Part shown: positions 1 to 9,443 of the stretch, in pieces
Layout of the letters: every line of letters starts with the position of its first letter
Numbering within the stretch: the first letter of the stretch is position 1
Assembly: GCA_938002015.1 (NCBI GenBank)
Contig: CALLAU010000023.1
Location: 1-63,408, forward strand
Length of the DNA: 63,408 nt
Source: an uncultured Bdellovibrionales bacterium
GTDB taxonomy: Bacteria > Bdellovibrionota > Bdellovibrionia > Bdellovibrionales > UBA1609
Reading direction: 5' to 3'
The notes under the pieces: generated by a model
The model's database searches: none
Told to the model about the DNA's origin: nothing
The model's input: only the letters and a program-made list of their open reading frames with translations
Made by a program: the position numbers and the translations under genes

Positions 1-1
1 G

Positions 2-163
2 GCTTTAAGAAAAGATGTGACCGCTAAATGTTACGGTGGAGATATTACAAGAAAGAGAAAACTTCTTGAGAAACAAAAAGCCGGTAAAAAACGAATGAAG
101 CAAATCGGTTCAATTGAAATCCCTCAAAAAGCTTTCCACGCAGTTTTAAAAACGGGAGATTAA
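2..163 (+). CDS. lepA: Elongation factor 4 (LepA), C-terminal end only
   Basis: This is the last 53 codons of a gene that begins before the window. The translation contains [20 protein letters not shown] followed by [16 protein letters not shown], the signature of the C-terminal domain of LepA, the ribosome-bound GTPase that back-translocates or remodels stalled ribosomes. It ends at a TAA. lepA directly upstream of lepB is also the arrangement in enterobacteria, which supports the call. The GTPase domains lie outside the window. Confidence 0.95.
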   Translation, partial: ALRKDVTAKCYGGDITRKRKLLEKQKAGKKRMKQIGSIEIPQKAFHAVLKTGD

Positions 164-179
164 AGATTTCTTTATATGA

Positions 180-368
180 TTTCTCTTTTTGTATACATTA
201 ATAGAAGTTAAAAAAAGTGATGCTAGCCTTTCTAAAAACTTTGGTGTTTTTAATAAATTTTTTCCTGGTGCTAAAAAGGTTCAGCTTGTGCATGAAATTA
301 AACAAGAGAAAACCTTTCCTAGTGGTGTAGAGGTTAGGTCACTTGGTAAATGGCTAGCTCATTGGTAG
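180..368 (+). pseudogene. Fragment of a DUF4143-type AAA ATPase (3' remnant)
   Basis: An open frame without a start codon runs from the stop at 177-179 to the TAG at 366-368. It reads FLYTLIEVKKSDASLSKNFG, then FNKFFPGAKKVQLVHEI, and ends VRSLGKWLAHW. The IEVK...LSKNF...FFP..K pattern resembles the nuclease-like C-terminus of DUF4143/AAA_14 ATP-binding proteins. The ATPase part and any start are absent, so this looks like a decayed remnant in the lepA-lepB gap. The family call rests on this short motif and is tentative. Nothing else is evident between 369 and 484 except the lepB ribosome binding site. Confidence 0.45.
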
Positions 369-484
369 GAAATGCTCGTTATTTAAACGTATTTAAGTAA
401 ACTAAGCACCAAATATACCAAATGCTTTACCAATAAATAAGCTCGTCATAGTATAGTAAGCTCATTATTTGGAGATAAATTATC

Positions 485-1237
485 GTGATAAATCTTGATT
501 TTAAATCAAAAGCTTTTTGGTCTGACGGTTTTGGCTCGCTTGTTTTAGCTGGTCTTGTGGCTCTTTTTATTAGATGGGCATTTATGGAAGCTTATGTGAT
601 TCCATCTCGTTCAATGCTTCCTACACTTTTAGTTCATGATCATATTTTTGTGAATAAGTTTACATTTGGGCTTAGAGTGCCTTTTAGTGAGAATTTTCTT
701 TATAAGACAAGTGGCCCAAAGCGTGGGGATGTGATTGTTTTTAAAAACCCAGAAGATCCAAGTATATACTTTATTAAAAGAACAGTGGGGCTACCTGGAG
801 ATAAAGTTTATTATGAAAGTGGTAACCTTTATATTAATGATGAGCTTGTTGAAAAATCAATTCCTGATGAAAACAAATCAGATTATAGATGGTTAACACC
901 AGAGGATTTTGTTGAAAGATCTTTAGAGCCTTACATTCACTGGGAAGAAAAACTTGGTAAGTACAGCTATTCAGTGATTCTACCAAAAGATGAGTTTAAA
1001 GAAGAAGAAGCTGGCCCGTATATAGTTCCTGAAGGACATTATTTTATGATGGGAGATAACAGGGCGTATTCAAAAGATTCAAGAAGATGGTCTCCTGATA
1101 AGAGGTTCGTGCCTTATGAAAATCTTTTAGGAAAGGCTATGTTTATTTGGCTTTCTTGTGACACTGTTCTTCCTGTGATTCCTATATGTAACCCGCTTTC
1201 TTTAAGAGTTAGAAGGCTTGGTCATTCAATACATTAA
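485..1237 (+). CDS. lepB: Signal peptidase I, first copy
   Basis: Inner-membrane serine peptidase (family S26) that removes signal peptides from exported preproteins. A membrane anchor spans about residues 17-38. The catalytic serine lies in PSRSMLPT (Ser43), the general-base lysine in YFIKRTVGLPGD (Lys98), and the conserved box GDNRAYSKDSRRWS is present. At 250 residues it is a normal length. It starts with GTG after a GGAG about 10 bases upstream. It is followed at short spacing by a second and a third S26-type gene, so the three are probably cotranscribed. Confidence 0.95.
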   Translation: MINLDFKSKAFWSDGFGSLVLAGLVALFIRWAFMEAYVIPSRSMLPTLLVHDHIFVNKFTFGLRVPFSENFLYKTSGPKRGDVIVFKNPEDPSIYFIKRTVGLPGDKVYYESGNLYINDELVEKSIPDENKSDYRWLTPEDFVERSLEPYIHWEEKLGKYSYSVILPKDEFKEEEAGPYIVPEGHYFMMGDNRAYSKDSRRWSPDKRFVPYENLLGKAMFIWLSCDTVLPVIPICNPLSLRVRRLGHSIH

Positions 1238-1253
1238 GAAGACTTTGTAGTTA

Positions 1254-2027
1254 TTGACTGTGGAAGAAAGTAGAGAAGAAGTTAAAAAAACTCAAAGAGG
1301 TGGTGAGACTAGGAAACTAAGGCCTACAGCTTTTCAAGTTTTCTTTAATATTTTTGTTGCTGTTTTTTCAGTTCTTGTTTTTAGGTGGCTTGTCTTTGAA
1401 ATGTTCTTAATTCCTTCAGGGAGTATGTACCCACATCTTTTTGAAAGAGATTATATAGTAGCTACAAAGTATGATTTTGGTCTTCGACTTCCCTTTAGCC
1501 AAACCTGGGCTATAGGACCTTTTAAGCCTAAACGTGGTGAAGTGGTTATTTTTAAATCTATGGATGACTCTAAGTTTTTTATTAAAAGGCTTATTGGGCT
1601 TCCTGGGGATAAAATAAAGCTTGAAGGAGACTTAATAGTATCTATTAATGGTGAAGCTGTTACAAATGTTCCACTTTCCTCTGATGAACATGAACAATTG
1701 TCTAAATACACTAAGATTGATTCAAAAAGTTTTTCTTCATTTAAAGAAACGATTCCTGGGGTTGGCTCTGCTATAACAGTTTTAAGTACTCAAGCGCTAA
1801 AAACAGGAGTATCTGAGTTTGAGGTTCCCTTAGGAAACTTACTTGTTATGGGAGATAATAGGCACAGGTCTTATGATGGAAGGTTTTTTGGTTATCTGCC
1901 TATGACAAACTTGGTTGGAAAAGCAAGAAGAGTTGTTTTTAGCTGTGAGAAGTATAATCCAGGTACCACCTCTTGTGATATGAAGAGCATAAGGTTTGAT
2001 AGGTTAGGGAAGAAAATTGGCCATTAA
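1254..2027 (+). CDS. lepB: Signal peptidase I, second copy
   Basis: A second complete S26 signal peptidase, 257 residues, 16 bases after the first. An N-terminal charged tail of about 25 residues precedes one membrane anchor (about 26-46). The catalytic Ser57 is in PSGSMYPH and the Lys111 in FFIKRLIGLPGD; the MGDNRHRS box is also intact. The start is TTG at 1254, with a GTG two codons later as an alternative; no strong ribosome binding site separates them. Two active-looking paralogues may divide the secretome by substrate, which is inference. Its 3' end overlaps the next gene by 11 bases. Confidence 0.93.
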   Translation: MTVEESREEVKKTQRGGETRKLRPTAFQVFFNIFVAVFSVLVFRWLVFEMFLIPSGSMYPHLFERDYIVATKYDFGLRLPFSQTWAIGPFKPKRGEVVIFKSMDDSKFFIKRLIGLPGDKIKLEGDLIVSINGEAVTNVPLSSDEHEQLSKYTKIDSKSFSSFKETIPGVGSAITVLSTQALKTGVSEFEVPLGNLLVMGDNRHRSYDGRFFGYLPMTNLVGKARRVVFSCEKYNPGTTSCDMKSIRFDRLGKKIGH

Positions 2028-2478
2028 GTCTAAAAGATTTTTAATTTTACTTTTTTTAATCTCACTTTTTTTTGGTCTATTATTTAGATTTTCATTTATT
2101 AGAATCATCACTTTGGCTGAGGACGTTAAGCCTCTGGATATGGTTAAAGGAGATAAAGCCTTAGTATATATAACAAGCCAGCCTAAAAAAGGCTGGGCAG
2201 TAATGAAGTACCCTGATTATAGTGAGCCTTATATTATTAGAAAAGTTGAAGGTGGCCAAATAGAGAGTGGTTCAGTTGAAATTAAAGGCGAGCCCAAAGT
2301 GTCTGTTATAAAAAAATATGGTGAAATTGTTGTCAGTGATAGCACTCCTGATGCTCAGTACGGGGACAGCAGGTCCTGGGGTAAGGGTGTTAGGTTTGAC
2401 CTAATTTTAGGAAAGGTTTTATTTCATATTCCAGGAGGTGATGCCTACTCATTTTACCGCTGGAAACGTGTAAAATAA
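2017..2478 (+). CDS. Degenerate signal-peptidase-I-like membrane protein
   Basis: A 153-residue protein with one N-terminal membrane segment (about residues 7-29) followed by what looks like a shrunken S26 fold. KPLDMVKGD (39-46) occupies the place of the PSxSMxPTL...D box, with no serine. PYIIRKVEG (71-79) matches the FIKRVVGLPGD box with arginine at the base position, and DAQYGDSRSWG matches the GDNR..S.DSRxWG box. Both catalytic residues therefore appear lost while the scaffold is kept. It starts with TTG inside the end of the second lepB. It might be a regulatory or structural partner of the active copies, or a relic. The homology is inferred by eye. Confidence 0.7.
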   Translation: MAIKSKRFLILLFLISLFFGLLFRFSFIRIITLAEDVKPLDMVKGDKALVYITSQPKKGWAVMKYPDYSEPYIIRKVEGGQIESGSVEIKGEPKVSVIKKYGEIVVSDSTPDAQYGDSRSWGKGVRFDLILGKVLFHIPGGDAYSFYRWKRVK

Positions 2479-2612
2479 ACTTCTATTAGAACCTATTTTT
2501 TTCTTAAATAAGCTACATCTTCAGGCAAAGCTTTTTTTAATGCCACTAATTCTTAAATAGACCTTTTTTAGGTTAAACCCTCTCTTTTTTTATGAATAAT
2601 GAGGTCATGAGA

Positions 2613-2641
2613 TTGCCAAACCCCATGTTCTTTTCTATAAA
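2613..2641 (+). promoter_or_regulatory. Candidate sigma-70 promoter of pyrB
   Basis: TTGCCA at 2613-2618, a 17-base spacer, then TATAAA at 2636-2641, each five of six to consensus. The pyrB start codon (TTG 2648 or ATG 2651) lies only 6-9 bases after the -10 box, so transcription should begin at or next to the start codon. Confidence 0.55.
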
Positions 2642-2647
2642 TTATTT

Positions 2648-3550
2648 TTGATGTCATCATTTAGCTCTAAAGCTCTTTTTTCGGTTGAAGACCTTACTAA
2701 TGATGAATGGCTGTTCCTTCACGACAAAGCTAAAGAATTCTCTACTAAACAAAATATATTAAAAGACTTGAATAAATACTCAGTTGGGATGATTTTTTTT
2801 GAATCGAGCTCACGTACAAGATGGAGCTTTCAAAAAGCTGCTCTTGATCTAAACTTAAGGTCTTATTCAACGGTTGTTGACCAAACAACAAGCCTTTCTA
2901 AGGGTGAAACTCTAAGAGACTCTTTAGAGCTTTTCTTTAACCTTGGTTATGATGTTGTCGTTGGCAGAACACCTGAAGTTCCTGAGCTTAAAGAGCTGAT
3001 TGAAAAAAATCAGGTCTGCTATATAAATGCTGGATCCGGCTCGGCTTATCATCCGACTCAAGCTTTTTTAGATCATTATACTTGGGTGAGTGAAACAAGT
3101 TTCAAGGCTCCAAAAGTTCTTATTATAGGGGACGTAAAGCATAGCAGGGTTGCTAGATCTCACTTTAGGTTTGCTAAAATTATGGGTTATGAAGTTGGAG
3201 TGCTTTCGCCTAAATCTCTTGAGCTCTCTGAGACTGAAGCTGACCTATACGGTGTTAAAAAGTTTCAAGAAAGAAACGCTGCTCTTAGCTGGGCAAATAT
3301 AGTTTATCTTTTAAGAAACCAAAAAGAGCGACATGGTAGTGATCTTAAGAATTTAAACTCTTTTAGTGCTTTTGATATTTCTGAGCTTAAAAAAGATCAG
3401 TTTATAATGCACCCGGGTCCTTTTATAAGAGGTGAAGATTTAGAAGATAATGTTTTAGAAGATGAGCGCTCACTGATTTTTAAACAAAAAAGAAATGGTG
3501 TTTTTTGTAGAGCTGCTCTTCTTTGGTTTTTATTAGAAGGTAGAAAGTAG
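2648..3550 (+). CDS. pyrB: Aspartate carbamoyltransferase catalytic chain
   Basis: Condenses carbamoyl phosphate with aspartate to carbamoyl aspartate, the committed step of pyrimidine synthesis, in the cytoplasm. The carbamoyl-phosphate loop is visible as FESSSRTRWSF (SSSRTR at 53-58), where most family members have PSTRTR. HPTQAFLDHYT (from 135) and the C-terminal HPGPFIRGEDLED complete the signature. It is 300 residues, the usual length. It can start at TTG 2648 or ATG 2651; there is no ribosome binding site. No pyrI regulatory subunit is adjacent. carA and carB, which supply its substrate, follow on the same strand. Confidence 0.95.
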   Translation: MMSSFSSKALFSVEDLTNDEWLFLHDKAKEFSTKQNILKDLNKYSVGMIFFESSSRTRWSFQKAALDLNLRSYSTVVDQTTSLSKGETLRDSLELFFNLGYDVVVGRTPEVPELKELIEKNQVCYINAGSGSAYHPTQAFLDHYTWVSETSFKAPKVLIIGDVKHSRVARSHFRFAKIMGYEVGVLSPKSLELSETEADLYGVKKFQERNAALSWANIVYLLRNQKERHGSDLKNLNSFSAFDISELKKDQFIMHPGPFIRGEDLEDNVLEDERSLIFKQKRNGVFCRAALLWFLLEGRK

Positions 3551-3604
3551 TTTTTGTATGTTGATTTTAAGTTTAAACAAAGTTTTTAAAGGTGTGCTAA
3601 GAAG

Positions 3605-4672
3605 ATGAAAGAGTCTTATTTAATATTAGAAGATGGTGCTATATTTAAAGGAGCTTCGACTCATGATGTGGAATCAGTTGGTGAAGTTGTTTTTAATACA
3701 AGTCATTCAGGTTATGAGGAAATGGCAACAGATCCCTCGTATTATAATCAAATACTTGTAACGACTGCTGTAATGCAAGGTAATTACGGAGCTCATCAAG
3801 AGTTTTGGGAGTCAGAAAAACTTCATATTAAAGGCTTTGTTTGTTTAGAGGTGCAAAACTCAAGTAGAGATAAAAGTTGGCAAGAGAGATTAAAAGATCA
3901 TAATATCCCCCTTTTATCTGAAGTAGATACAAGAACACTTGTACTTCACTTAAGAGAGCAGGGTGCTGTTTGGGGAGGGGTTTTTAACTCTCCTGATAAA
4001 GAGGCTGCTTTTAAAAAAATTAAAGAGATGAAAGATGAGCATCTCTTAAAAGACTGGACTGAAGTTGTTTCAACAAGTTCAATTCACCATTTTGACGGCT
4101 TATCAAAAGATGCTGGGCATGTTGGTGTACTTGATTTTGGTTGTAAGAAAAATATTATTAGAGAGCTTATAAAAAGATTTTCTAAAGTTAGCGTTTTCCC
4201 ATCAAAGACTTCAAAGGAAGAAATTTTATCTTCAGGTATTAGTGGTTTACTTTTATCAAATGGTCCTGGGGACCCAGGTTTAGTTGGAGAGCCGGTAGAG
4301 GTCATTAAAAATCTTTTAGGTGAGCTTCCTGTTATGGGAATATGTATGGGGCATCAACTTTTAGGAAGAGCCCTTGGTGGTGATACTTTTAAGTTAAAGT
4401 ATGGTCATAGGGGAGCGAATCATCCAATTAAAGATTTGGATTCTGGTTTTATTTTTATGAGCTCTCAAAACCATGGCTATGCTTTAAAGGAGAGCTTTAA
4501 AACGCAAGGAACTTCAGTTTCACATTTAAATTTAAATGATAATACGGTTGCAGGTATTCAGTTAAAAGAAAAAGATTGTTTTAGTGTTCAATTTCATCCA
4601 GAAAGTCATCCAGGCCCTCATGAAGCTGAATATTTATTCGATCGATTTTCAAGCATGGTCAATAAGAAGTAG
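3605..4672 (+). CDS. carA: Carbamoyl-phosphate synthase small (glutaminase) subunit
   Basis: Hydrolyses glutamine and passes ammonia to CarB for carbamoyl phosphate synthesis, feeding both pyrimidine and arginine pathways. The N-terminal CarA domain opens with YLILEDGAIFKGAS. The class I amidotransferase domain carries the nucleophile in GICMGHQLLG (Cys247) and the His/Glu pair in VQFHPESHPGP. It is 355 residues, near the family norm. It lies 54 bases after pyrB. It is separated from carB by one gene of unknown function. Confidence 0.96.
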   Translation: MKESYLILEDGAIFKGASTHDVESVGEVVFNTSHSGYEEMATDPSYYNQILVTTAVMQGNYGAHQEFWESEKLHIKGFVCLEVQNSSRDKSWQERLKDHNIPLLSEVDTRTLVLHLREQGAVWGGVFNSPDKEAAFKKIKEMKDEHLLKDWTEVVSTSSIHHFDGLSKDAGHVGVLDFGCKKNIIRELIKRFSKVSVFPSKTSKEEILSSGISGLLLSNGPGDPGLVGEPVEVIKNLLGELPVMGICMGHQLLGRALGGDTFKLKYGHRGANHPIKDLDSGFIFMSSQNHGYALKESFKTQGTSVSHLNLNDNTVAGIQLKEKDCFSVQFHPESHPGPHEAEYLFDRFSSMVNKK

Positions 4673-4692
4673 GAGAAGGGGTCTTTAATCAA

Positions 4693-5364
4693 GTGGATTT
4701 TTTAGATATAGAAGATCAAATTTTTACTCACTACGCTGAAAAGTATGCTGGCTCTGAGATTGAAAGAGCGAAACTTGAGTTTATTAAGCTCTCTGGACCG
4801 TTTGATTCAGATGATGATTTATTAGAAGAGAAGATGACTCACTTTCGTGAGTGGTTTTTATTTGATTTTAAGATTAATGGAGAAACCCTTGTTTCAAGCT
4901 TTAGTATTGAAGATTTTAAAAAAATAGGGCTTGATGAAAAATCCTTAGAGGCTATGTCTACGCCAATAAAAAGTATTTTTTATTTCAATAAAATCAAGAA
5001 TGATCTTGTTTATGTGAAAGATCTTTTTTCTAAAAACAGCCTTGTTGTGAGTAACTCCCCTTATCTTGTTGGAGTTGAAAAAGGGACGTATTTTCAAGCA
5101 CGTGTCATGTCTTGTGGTGAAAGTCTTTGCTTTGGGCAATCTGTTGTATCTCATCCTTTAGAGGCAAGAAAATATATTGATAAGAAAATTAAAACAGTAA
5201 AAAAAGAAATGAAAAAAGGTGAAGACACTGAATTTTTAAAGGACTCTTTTCTTAAAGAGCTTTTTTCAATGCGGTATCACCTGGTTAAATATAAGCAACT
5301 TAAAGTAACTCAAATTTATTCTGACGAATCTCCTGTAAAAGAGCTTCTACAAAAATCTTTATAA
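4693..5364 (+). CDS. Unknown protein between carA and carB
   Basis: A 223-residue soluble, charged protein that I do not recognise. It has no signal peptide or membrane segment. It opens with MDFLDIEDQIFTHYAEKYAG and carries MTHFREWFLFDF near residue 55, then ends in a Lys-rich helical stretch. The GTG start at 4693 follows an AGGAGAAGGGG ribosome binding site that begins at the end of carA, and carB begins 24 bases after its stop, so it is very probably cotranslated with both carbamoyl-phosphate synthase subunits. A role linked to that enzyme is possible only by position. Confidence 0.75.
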   Translation: MDFLDIEDQIFTHYAEKYAGSEIERAKLEFIKLSGPFDSDDDLLEEKMTHFREWFLFDFKINGETLVSSFSIEDFKKIGLDEKSLEAMSTPIKSIFYFNKIKNDLVYVKDLFSKNSLVVSNSPYLVGVEKGTYFQARVMSCGESLCFGQSVVSHPLEARKYIDKKIKTVKKEMKKGEDTEFLKDSFLKELFSMRYHLVKYKQLKVTQIYSDESPVKELLQKSL

Positions 5365-5388
5365 AAGATTAAAGGTGACGGTAAGACG

Positions 5389-8300
5389 ATGAGCAAAGAA
5401 ACAGTAAAAAAAGAAAAGATACTTATTATAGGTAGTGGGCCAATTAAAATTGGTCAGGCTTGTGAGTTTGACTACTCTGGGACTCAAGCTTGTAAAGCTC
5501 TTAAAGATAAAGGCTATGAAGTTATTTTAATAAACTCAAACCCTGCAACTATTATGACGGATCCAAACGTTGCAGACCATGTGTATATAGAGCCCCTTTC
5601 AACTGAGTACATTGAGGCAATTATTAAAAAAGATAAGCCAACAAAAGTGGTTCCAACCCTTGGTGGCCAGACTGCTTTAAACCTTGCTTTAGAGCTGCAT
5701 CAAAAAGGAATTTTAGAAAAATACGGAGTAGAGCTTCTTGGTGCTACACCTGAAGTGATTGAGGCTGCAGAAGATAGAGAAAAGTTTAATGCTATTTTAG
5801 ATAAAGTTGGAGCAAAGTATGCAAAAAGCTATATGGTTAGAACTTTAAAAGAGGGTGAAGAGGCTATTGCTGATCTTGATTTTCCAGTTATCTTAAGGCC
5901 AAACTTTACCCTCGGTGGCGGTGGTGGCGGAGTCGCTTACTCACTTGAAGAATATAGACAAAAAGTTGCAAACGCTCTTCATGAAAGTCCTACGTCTGAA
6001 GTTTTAGTAGAGCAAAGCTTACTCGGCTGGAAAGAGTTTGAGCTAGAAGTGATGCGAGATAGACTGGGAACTTTTGTGGTTATTTGTTCAATAGAAAATA
6101 TTGATCCTTGTGGAGTTCATACAGGGGATAGTATAACAGTTGCTCCTCAGCAAAGTCTTTCAGATAAGGCTTATCAAGAGATGCGTGATGAGGCTAAGAA
6201 AATTACTGAAGAAGTTGGAGTTCAAACTGGGGGAGCAAATATTCAGTTTGCTGTAAACCCAGCAAATGGAGATAGAATTGTAATTGAGATGAACCCGAGA
6301 GTAAGTCGCTCTTCGGCTCTTGCAAGTAAAGCCACTGGTTTTCCAATTGCAAAAATTGCGGCCCAACTTGCTGTTGGAGCAACTCTAGATGAAATCACAA
6401 ATGATATAACTGGTGAAACACCTTCTTGCTATGAGCCAGCACTTGATTATGTAGTAACAAAGATTCCTAAATTTGCTTTTGAGAAGTTTCATGGCTCAAA
6501 AGATGAGCTTTCAACACAAATGAAGAGTGTTGGAGAGGTTATGGGTATTGGAAGAACTTTTAAAGAGTCTTTTGGTAAGGCTTATAGGTCTTTAGAGGTT
6601 GGAAGTATTTTTAGAGAAGATAGAATCTTTTTTAAGGATAAGATTTCTTATCCAAACAGTCAGAGAATGACTCACATTTTTCAATCTTTAAGAGCAGGGA
6701 TATCAGTCGATGACCTTTATCACTGGACGAAAATAACGCCATGGTTTTTAGAGCAGTTTAAAGAAATGGTTGATGTTGAAAAAGAATTAAATAGTGATTT
6801 AGAAAAAAATTATTTAAAAGCAAAAAGGTTCGGTTTTTCTGATGAAGACGTTAAAATCTTGCTTACTAAAAATCATGAGAAAATTAAAGAGCTTTCTAGT
6901 AAATATAAGCCTACATTTTTTCAAGTAGATACCTGCGCTGGAGAGTTTGCTTCAGAAACCCCATATCTTTACTCTACTTTTTGGTCTGAGGTGGAGAGTG
7001 GTTTAAAGTCTCAAGATAAGGAAACAGTTGTTGTTATAGGTAGTGGACCAAATAGAATTGGTCAGGGAATTGAGTTTGATTATAGCTGTGTAAGGGCTGT
7101 TAAGAAGTTAAGACAGATGGGTTATAGGGTTGTGATGATCAATTCAAATCCTGAAACTGTATCTACAGATTATGACACAGCTGATGTTTTATTCTTTGAA
7201 CCTCTTGATAAAGAGTCTATTTTGAGAATTTTTGACGCTGTATCTCCACTGGGGGTTTTATGTCAGCTTGGGGGACAAACACCAATATCACTTTCAAAAG
7301 ATATAAGTGAGGCCGGTTATAACATTATAGGAACTCCACTTGATATGATTGATTTAGCTGAAGATAGAGCAAGGTTTTCTAAACTTTGTGAGAAGTTAGA
7401 CTGTAAAGTGCCAAGCTCTTCAGTTGTTGTTAATTATGATGAAGCTTTAGAGTTTGCTAGTAAAGCCGGGTACCCGGTTATTTGTAGACCAAGTTATGTG
7501 ATCGGTGGAAGAAGGATGGAGATTGTTGAGGATAAAGAATCTCTTTTTAAGTACTTTGAAACCAACAGAGAAGTCTTTGGTGAAGGTAACCCTTGTTTTA
7601 TTGATCAGTTTTTAGAAGGTGGTTTAGAGGTTGATGTTGATCTTATTCGCTTTAAAGATGGTTGCTTTATTGGTGGTATAGTTGAGCACATTGAAGTTGC
7701 AGGGGTTCACTCAGGAGATAGTATGGGTGTTTTTCCTCCACAGAGATTAAAGAAAGAAACTCAGGCAGAGATTGAGAGAATTAGTGTTTTACTTGCTGAG
7801 AATATGGGTGTCTTAGGACTTATGAATATTCAAATGGCGATTAAGAATGATGAGATTTTTATTATTGAAGCAAATCCAAGAGCCTCTAGAACTATTCCTT
7901 TTATTGCTAAAGCTATGGGTGTTTCCCTTGTAGACTTTGCAGTTGAGGCCATGATGGGTTTAAAAATGCCAGAGAGTTTAAAATCATTTAGATGGGACTC
8001 TATAAAGACTGTGGCTGTTAAAGGTGTGGTTTTTCCGTTTAAGAAGTTTCCTGAAACAGACTCTATACTTGGCCCAGAAATGAAATCAACTGGAGAGTCT
8101 ATGGGAAGGGGAGAGAATTTTCCTGAGGCTCTTCTTAAGGCCTTTCAGGGAAGTGATTTTAAAATCCCAAAAGAAGGAGAGGTCTTCTTATCTTTAAGAG
8201 AAAAAGATAAGAAAGAACTTTTACCTGTTGCTCAAAAGCTTTCAGAACTAGGGTTTAGCCTTACTGGTACTAAAGGAACAGCTGAGTATTTTGTTGAAAA

Positions 8301-8565
8301 AGGTTTAGACTGTGAGGTAGTTAATAAAGTGCTAGAGGGAAGGCCTCATTGTGTTGATAGAATAAGATCTGGAAAGGTAAACCTTGTTGTAAACACAACA
8401 GCTGGTAGGCAGTCTATTAACGCTAGTTATAGTATTAGGCGTAGTTGCACTGATTTTTCTGTACCATGTTTGACGGAAAGTGAGGCAGCCAAGGCTTATG
8501 TCCTAGCCCTAACAGAAAACAAATCTGGTCATGTGAGGGTAGAGCCGCTAACATTAACTCTATGA
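5389..8565 (+). CDS. carB: Carbamoyl-phosphate synthase large subunit
   Basis: Makes carbamoyl phosphate from bicarbonate, ATP and ammonia supplied by CarA. At 1058 residues it is full length. The two internal homologous halves are plain: [20 protein letters not shown] near residue 13 and [20 protein letters not shown] near residue 550. Each is followed by an ATP-grasp domain ([13 protein letters not shown] in the first, [13 protein letters not shown] in the second). The last 130 residues form the MGS-like allosteric domain ([14 protein letters not shown]). Its TGA overlaps the ATG of the next gene by four bases, coupling it to the pilus-linked ABC transporter. Confidence 0.97.
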   Translation: MSKETVKKEKILIIGSGPIKIGQACEFDYSGTQACKALKDKGYEVILINSNPATIMTDPNVADHVYIEPLSTEYIEAIIKKDKPTKVVPTLGGQTALNLALELHQKGILEKYGVELLGATPEVIEAAEDREKFNAILDKVGAKYAKSYMVRTLKEGEEAIADLDFPVILRPNFTLGGGGGGVAYSLEEYRQKVANALHESPTSEVLVEQSLLGWKEFELEVMRDRLGTFVVICSIENIDPCGVHTGDSITVAPQQSLSDKAYQEMRDEAKKITEEVGVQTGGANIQFAVNPANGDRIVIEMNPRVSRSSALASKATGFPIAKIAAQLAVGATLDEITNDITGETPSCYEPALDYVVTKIPKFAFEKFHGSKDELSTQMKSVGEVMGIGRTFKESFGKAYRSLEVGSIFREDRIFFKDKISYPNSQRMTHIFQSLRAGISVDDLYHWTKITPWFLEQFKEMVDVEKELNSDLEKNYLKAKRFGFSDEDVKILLTKNHEKIKELSSKYKPTFFQVDTCAGEFASETPYLYSTFWSEVESGLKSQDKETVVVIGSGPNRIGQGIEFDYSCVRAVKKLRQMGYRVVMINSNPETVSTDYDTADVLFFEPLDKESILRIFDAVSPLGVLCQLGGQTPISLSKDISEAGYNIIGTPLDMIDLAEDRARFSKLCEKLDCKVPSSSVVVNYDEALEFASKAGYPVICRPSYVIGGRRMEIVEDKESLFKYFETNREVFGEGNPCFIDQFLEGGLEVDVDLIRFKDGCFIGGIVEHIEVAGVHSGDSMGVFPPQRLKKETQAEIERISVLLAENMGVLGLMNIQMAIKNDEIFIIEANPRASRTIPFIAKAMGVSLVDFAVEAMMGLKMPESLKSFRWDSIKTVAVKGVVFPFKKFPETDSILGPEMKSTGESMGRGENFPEALLKAFQGSDFKIPKEGEVFLSLREKDKKELLPVAQKLSELGFSLTGTKGTAEYFVEKGLDCEVVNKVLEGRPHCVDRIRSGKVNLVVNTTAGRQSINASYSIRRSCTDFSVPCLTESEAAKAYVLALTENKSGHVRVEPLTLTL

Positions 8566-9440
8566 GTACAGTTTTAGAGTGTAGTAATGTAACAAAAATT
8601 TTTAAAACAGGTTTTATTCCTAAACCTGTTAAAGCTTTAGATAAAATAAGTTTTACTATCCCAAAAGGGAAAGTTACTGGCTTCCTTGGCCCTAATGGAT
8701 CTGGAAAGTCTACTTTTTTAAAAGTGGCAACTGAGCTTATAAAGCCCAGTGAAGGGAAGGTAACTTTCTTTGGTGGTAAAAACTTTTATTCAGTAAAAAA
8801 AGATATTGGATTTGTTCCTGAAAAGCCAGCATACCCTGTAGCTTTCTCTGGACTAGAAATATTAAAATTTCATGCAGCTTTTACTGGGGTTTCAAAACAA
8901 AGAATAGATGAAGTTGTTGATTTAGTCGTTTTAACAGATGCTATTAAAAGACCTGTTGGTACATACTCAAAAGGCATGCAGCAGAGGCTTTCCATTGCTC
9001 AAGCACTACTTGATGAGCCACAGCTTTTGATTTTAGATGAGCCTCTTTCAGGTCTAGATCCAGATGGTAGAGAAATACTTATTAATGTTATTAAAAATTA
9101 TTCAGAAAAACCTGGGCGTTCGGTATTTTTAAGCAGCCATCTTTTAGAAGATCTTCAAAGAATTTGTAACAACCTTGTTATTATTCATGAAGGACGACTT
9201 TTGTTTACAGGGGATCCTGAAGAAGTTTTTAATCCAAATGAGTTTAGGTTAACTATAAAAAAATCAGACGGTATAAAAAAAATTAGGGTAAATAAAGACG
9301 GTCTTAATACAGAACTTAAGAAAATTATTGATAATGGAGATGACCTACATGAGGTTGTACCTCAAAACAAATCAATCAGTTCTCTTTATTTCGATCTTAT
9401 GCAAAATGATAAATCTAAAATAGAGCAAAAAAGAGGTTAA
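8562..9440 (+). CDS. pilH: ABC transporter ATP-binding protein, PilH-like
   Basis: Cytoplasmic ATPase subunit of an ABC-2 type transporter, 292 residues. Walker A is GPNGSGKST (43-51), the signature is [12 protein letters not shown] and Walker B is [15 protein letters not shown]. The next gene is its permease, and pilD-pilM-N-O-P-Q follow without a break. In Myxococcus xanthus an ABC ATPase (PilH) and permease (PilI), needed for pilus assembly, sit directly before pilD and pilMNOPQ, so these two genes are probably their counterparts. The symbol is assigned by synteny and family, not by a sequence comparison. Confidence 0.8.
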   Translation: MSTVLECSNVTKIFKTGFIPKPVKALDKISFTIPKGKVTGFLGPNGSGKSTFLKVATELIKPSEGKVTFFGGKNFYSVKKDIGFVPEKPAYPVAFSGLEILKFHAAFTGVSKQRIDEVVDLVVLTDAIKRPVGTYSKGMQQRLSIAQALLDEPQLLILDEPLSGLDPDGREILINVIKNYSEKPGRSVFLSSHLLEDLQRICNNLVIIHEGRLLFTGDPEEVFNPNEFRLTIKKSDGIKKIRVNKDGLNTELKKIIDNGDDLHEVVPQNKSISSLYFDLMQNDKSKIEQKRG

Positions 9441-9443
9441 AAA

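Noticed and set aside
5389..8565. Internal duplication in carB as a recent repeat
   Set aside because: The two halves are the ancient duplication found in all CarB proteins, not a new event.
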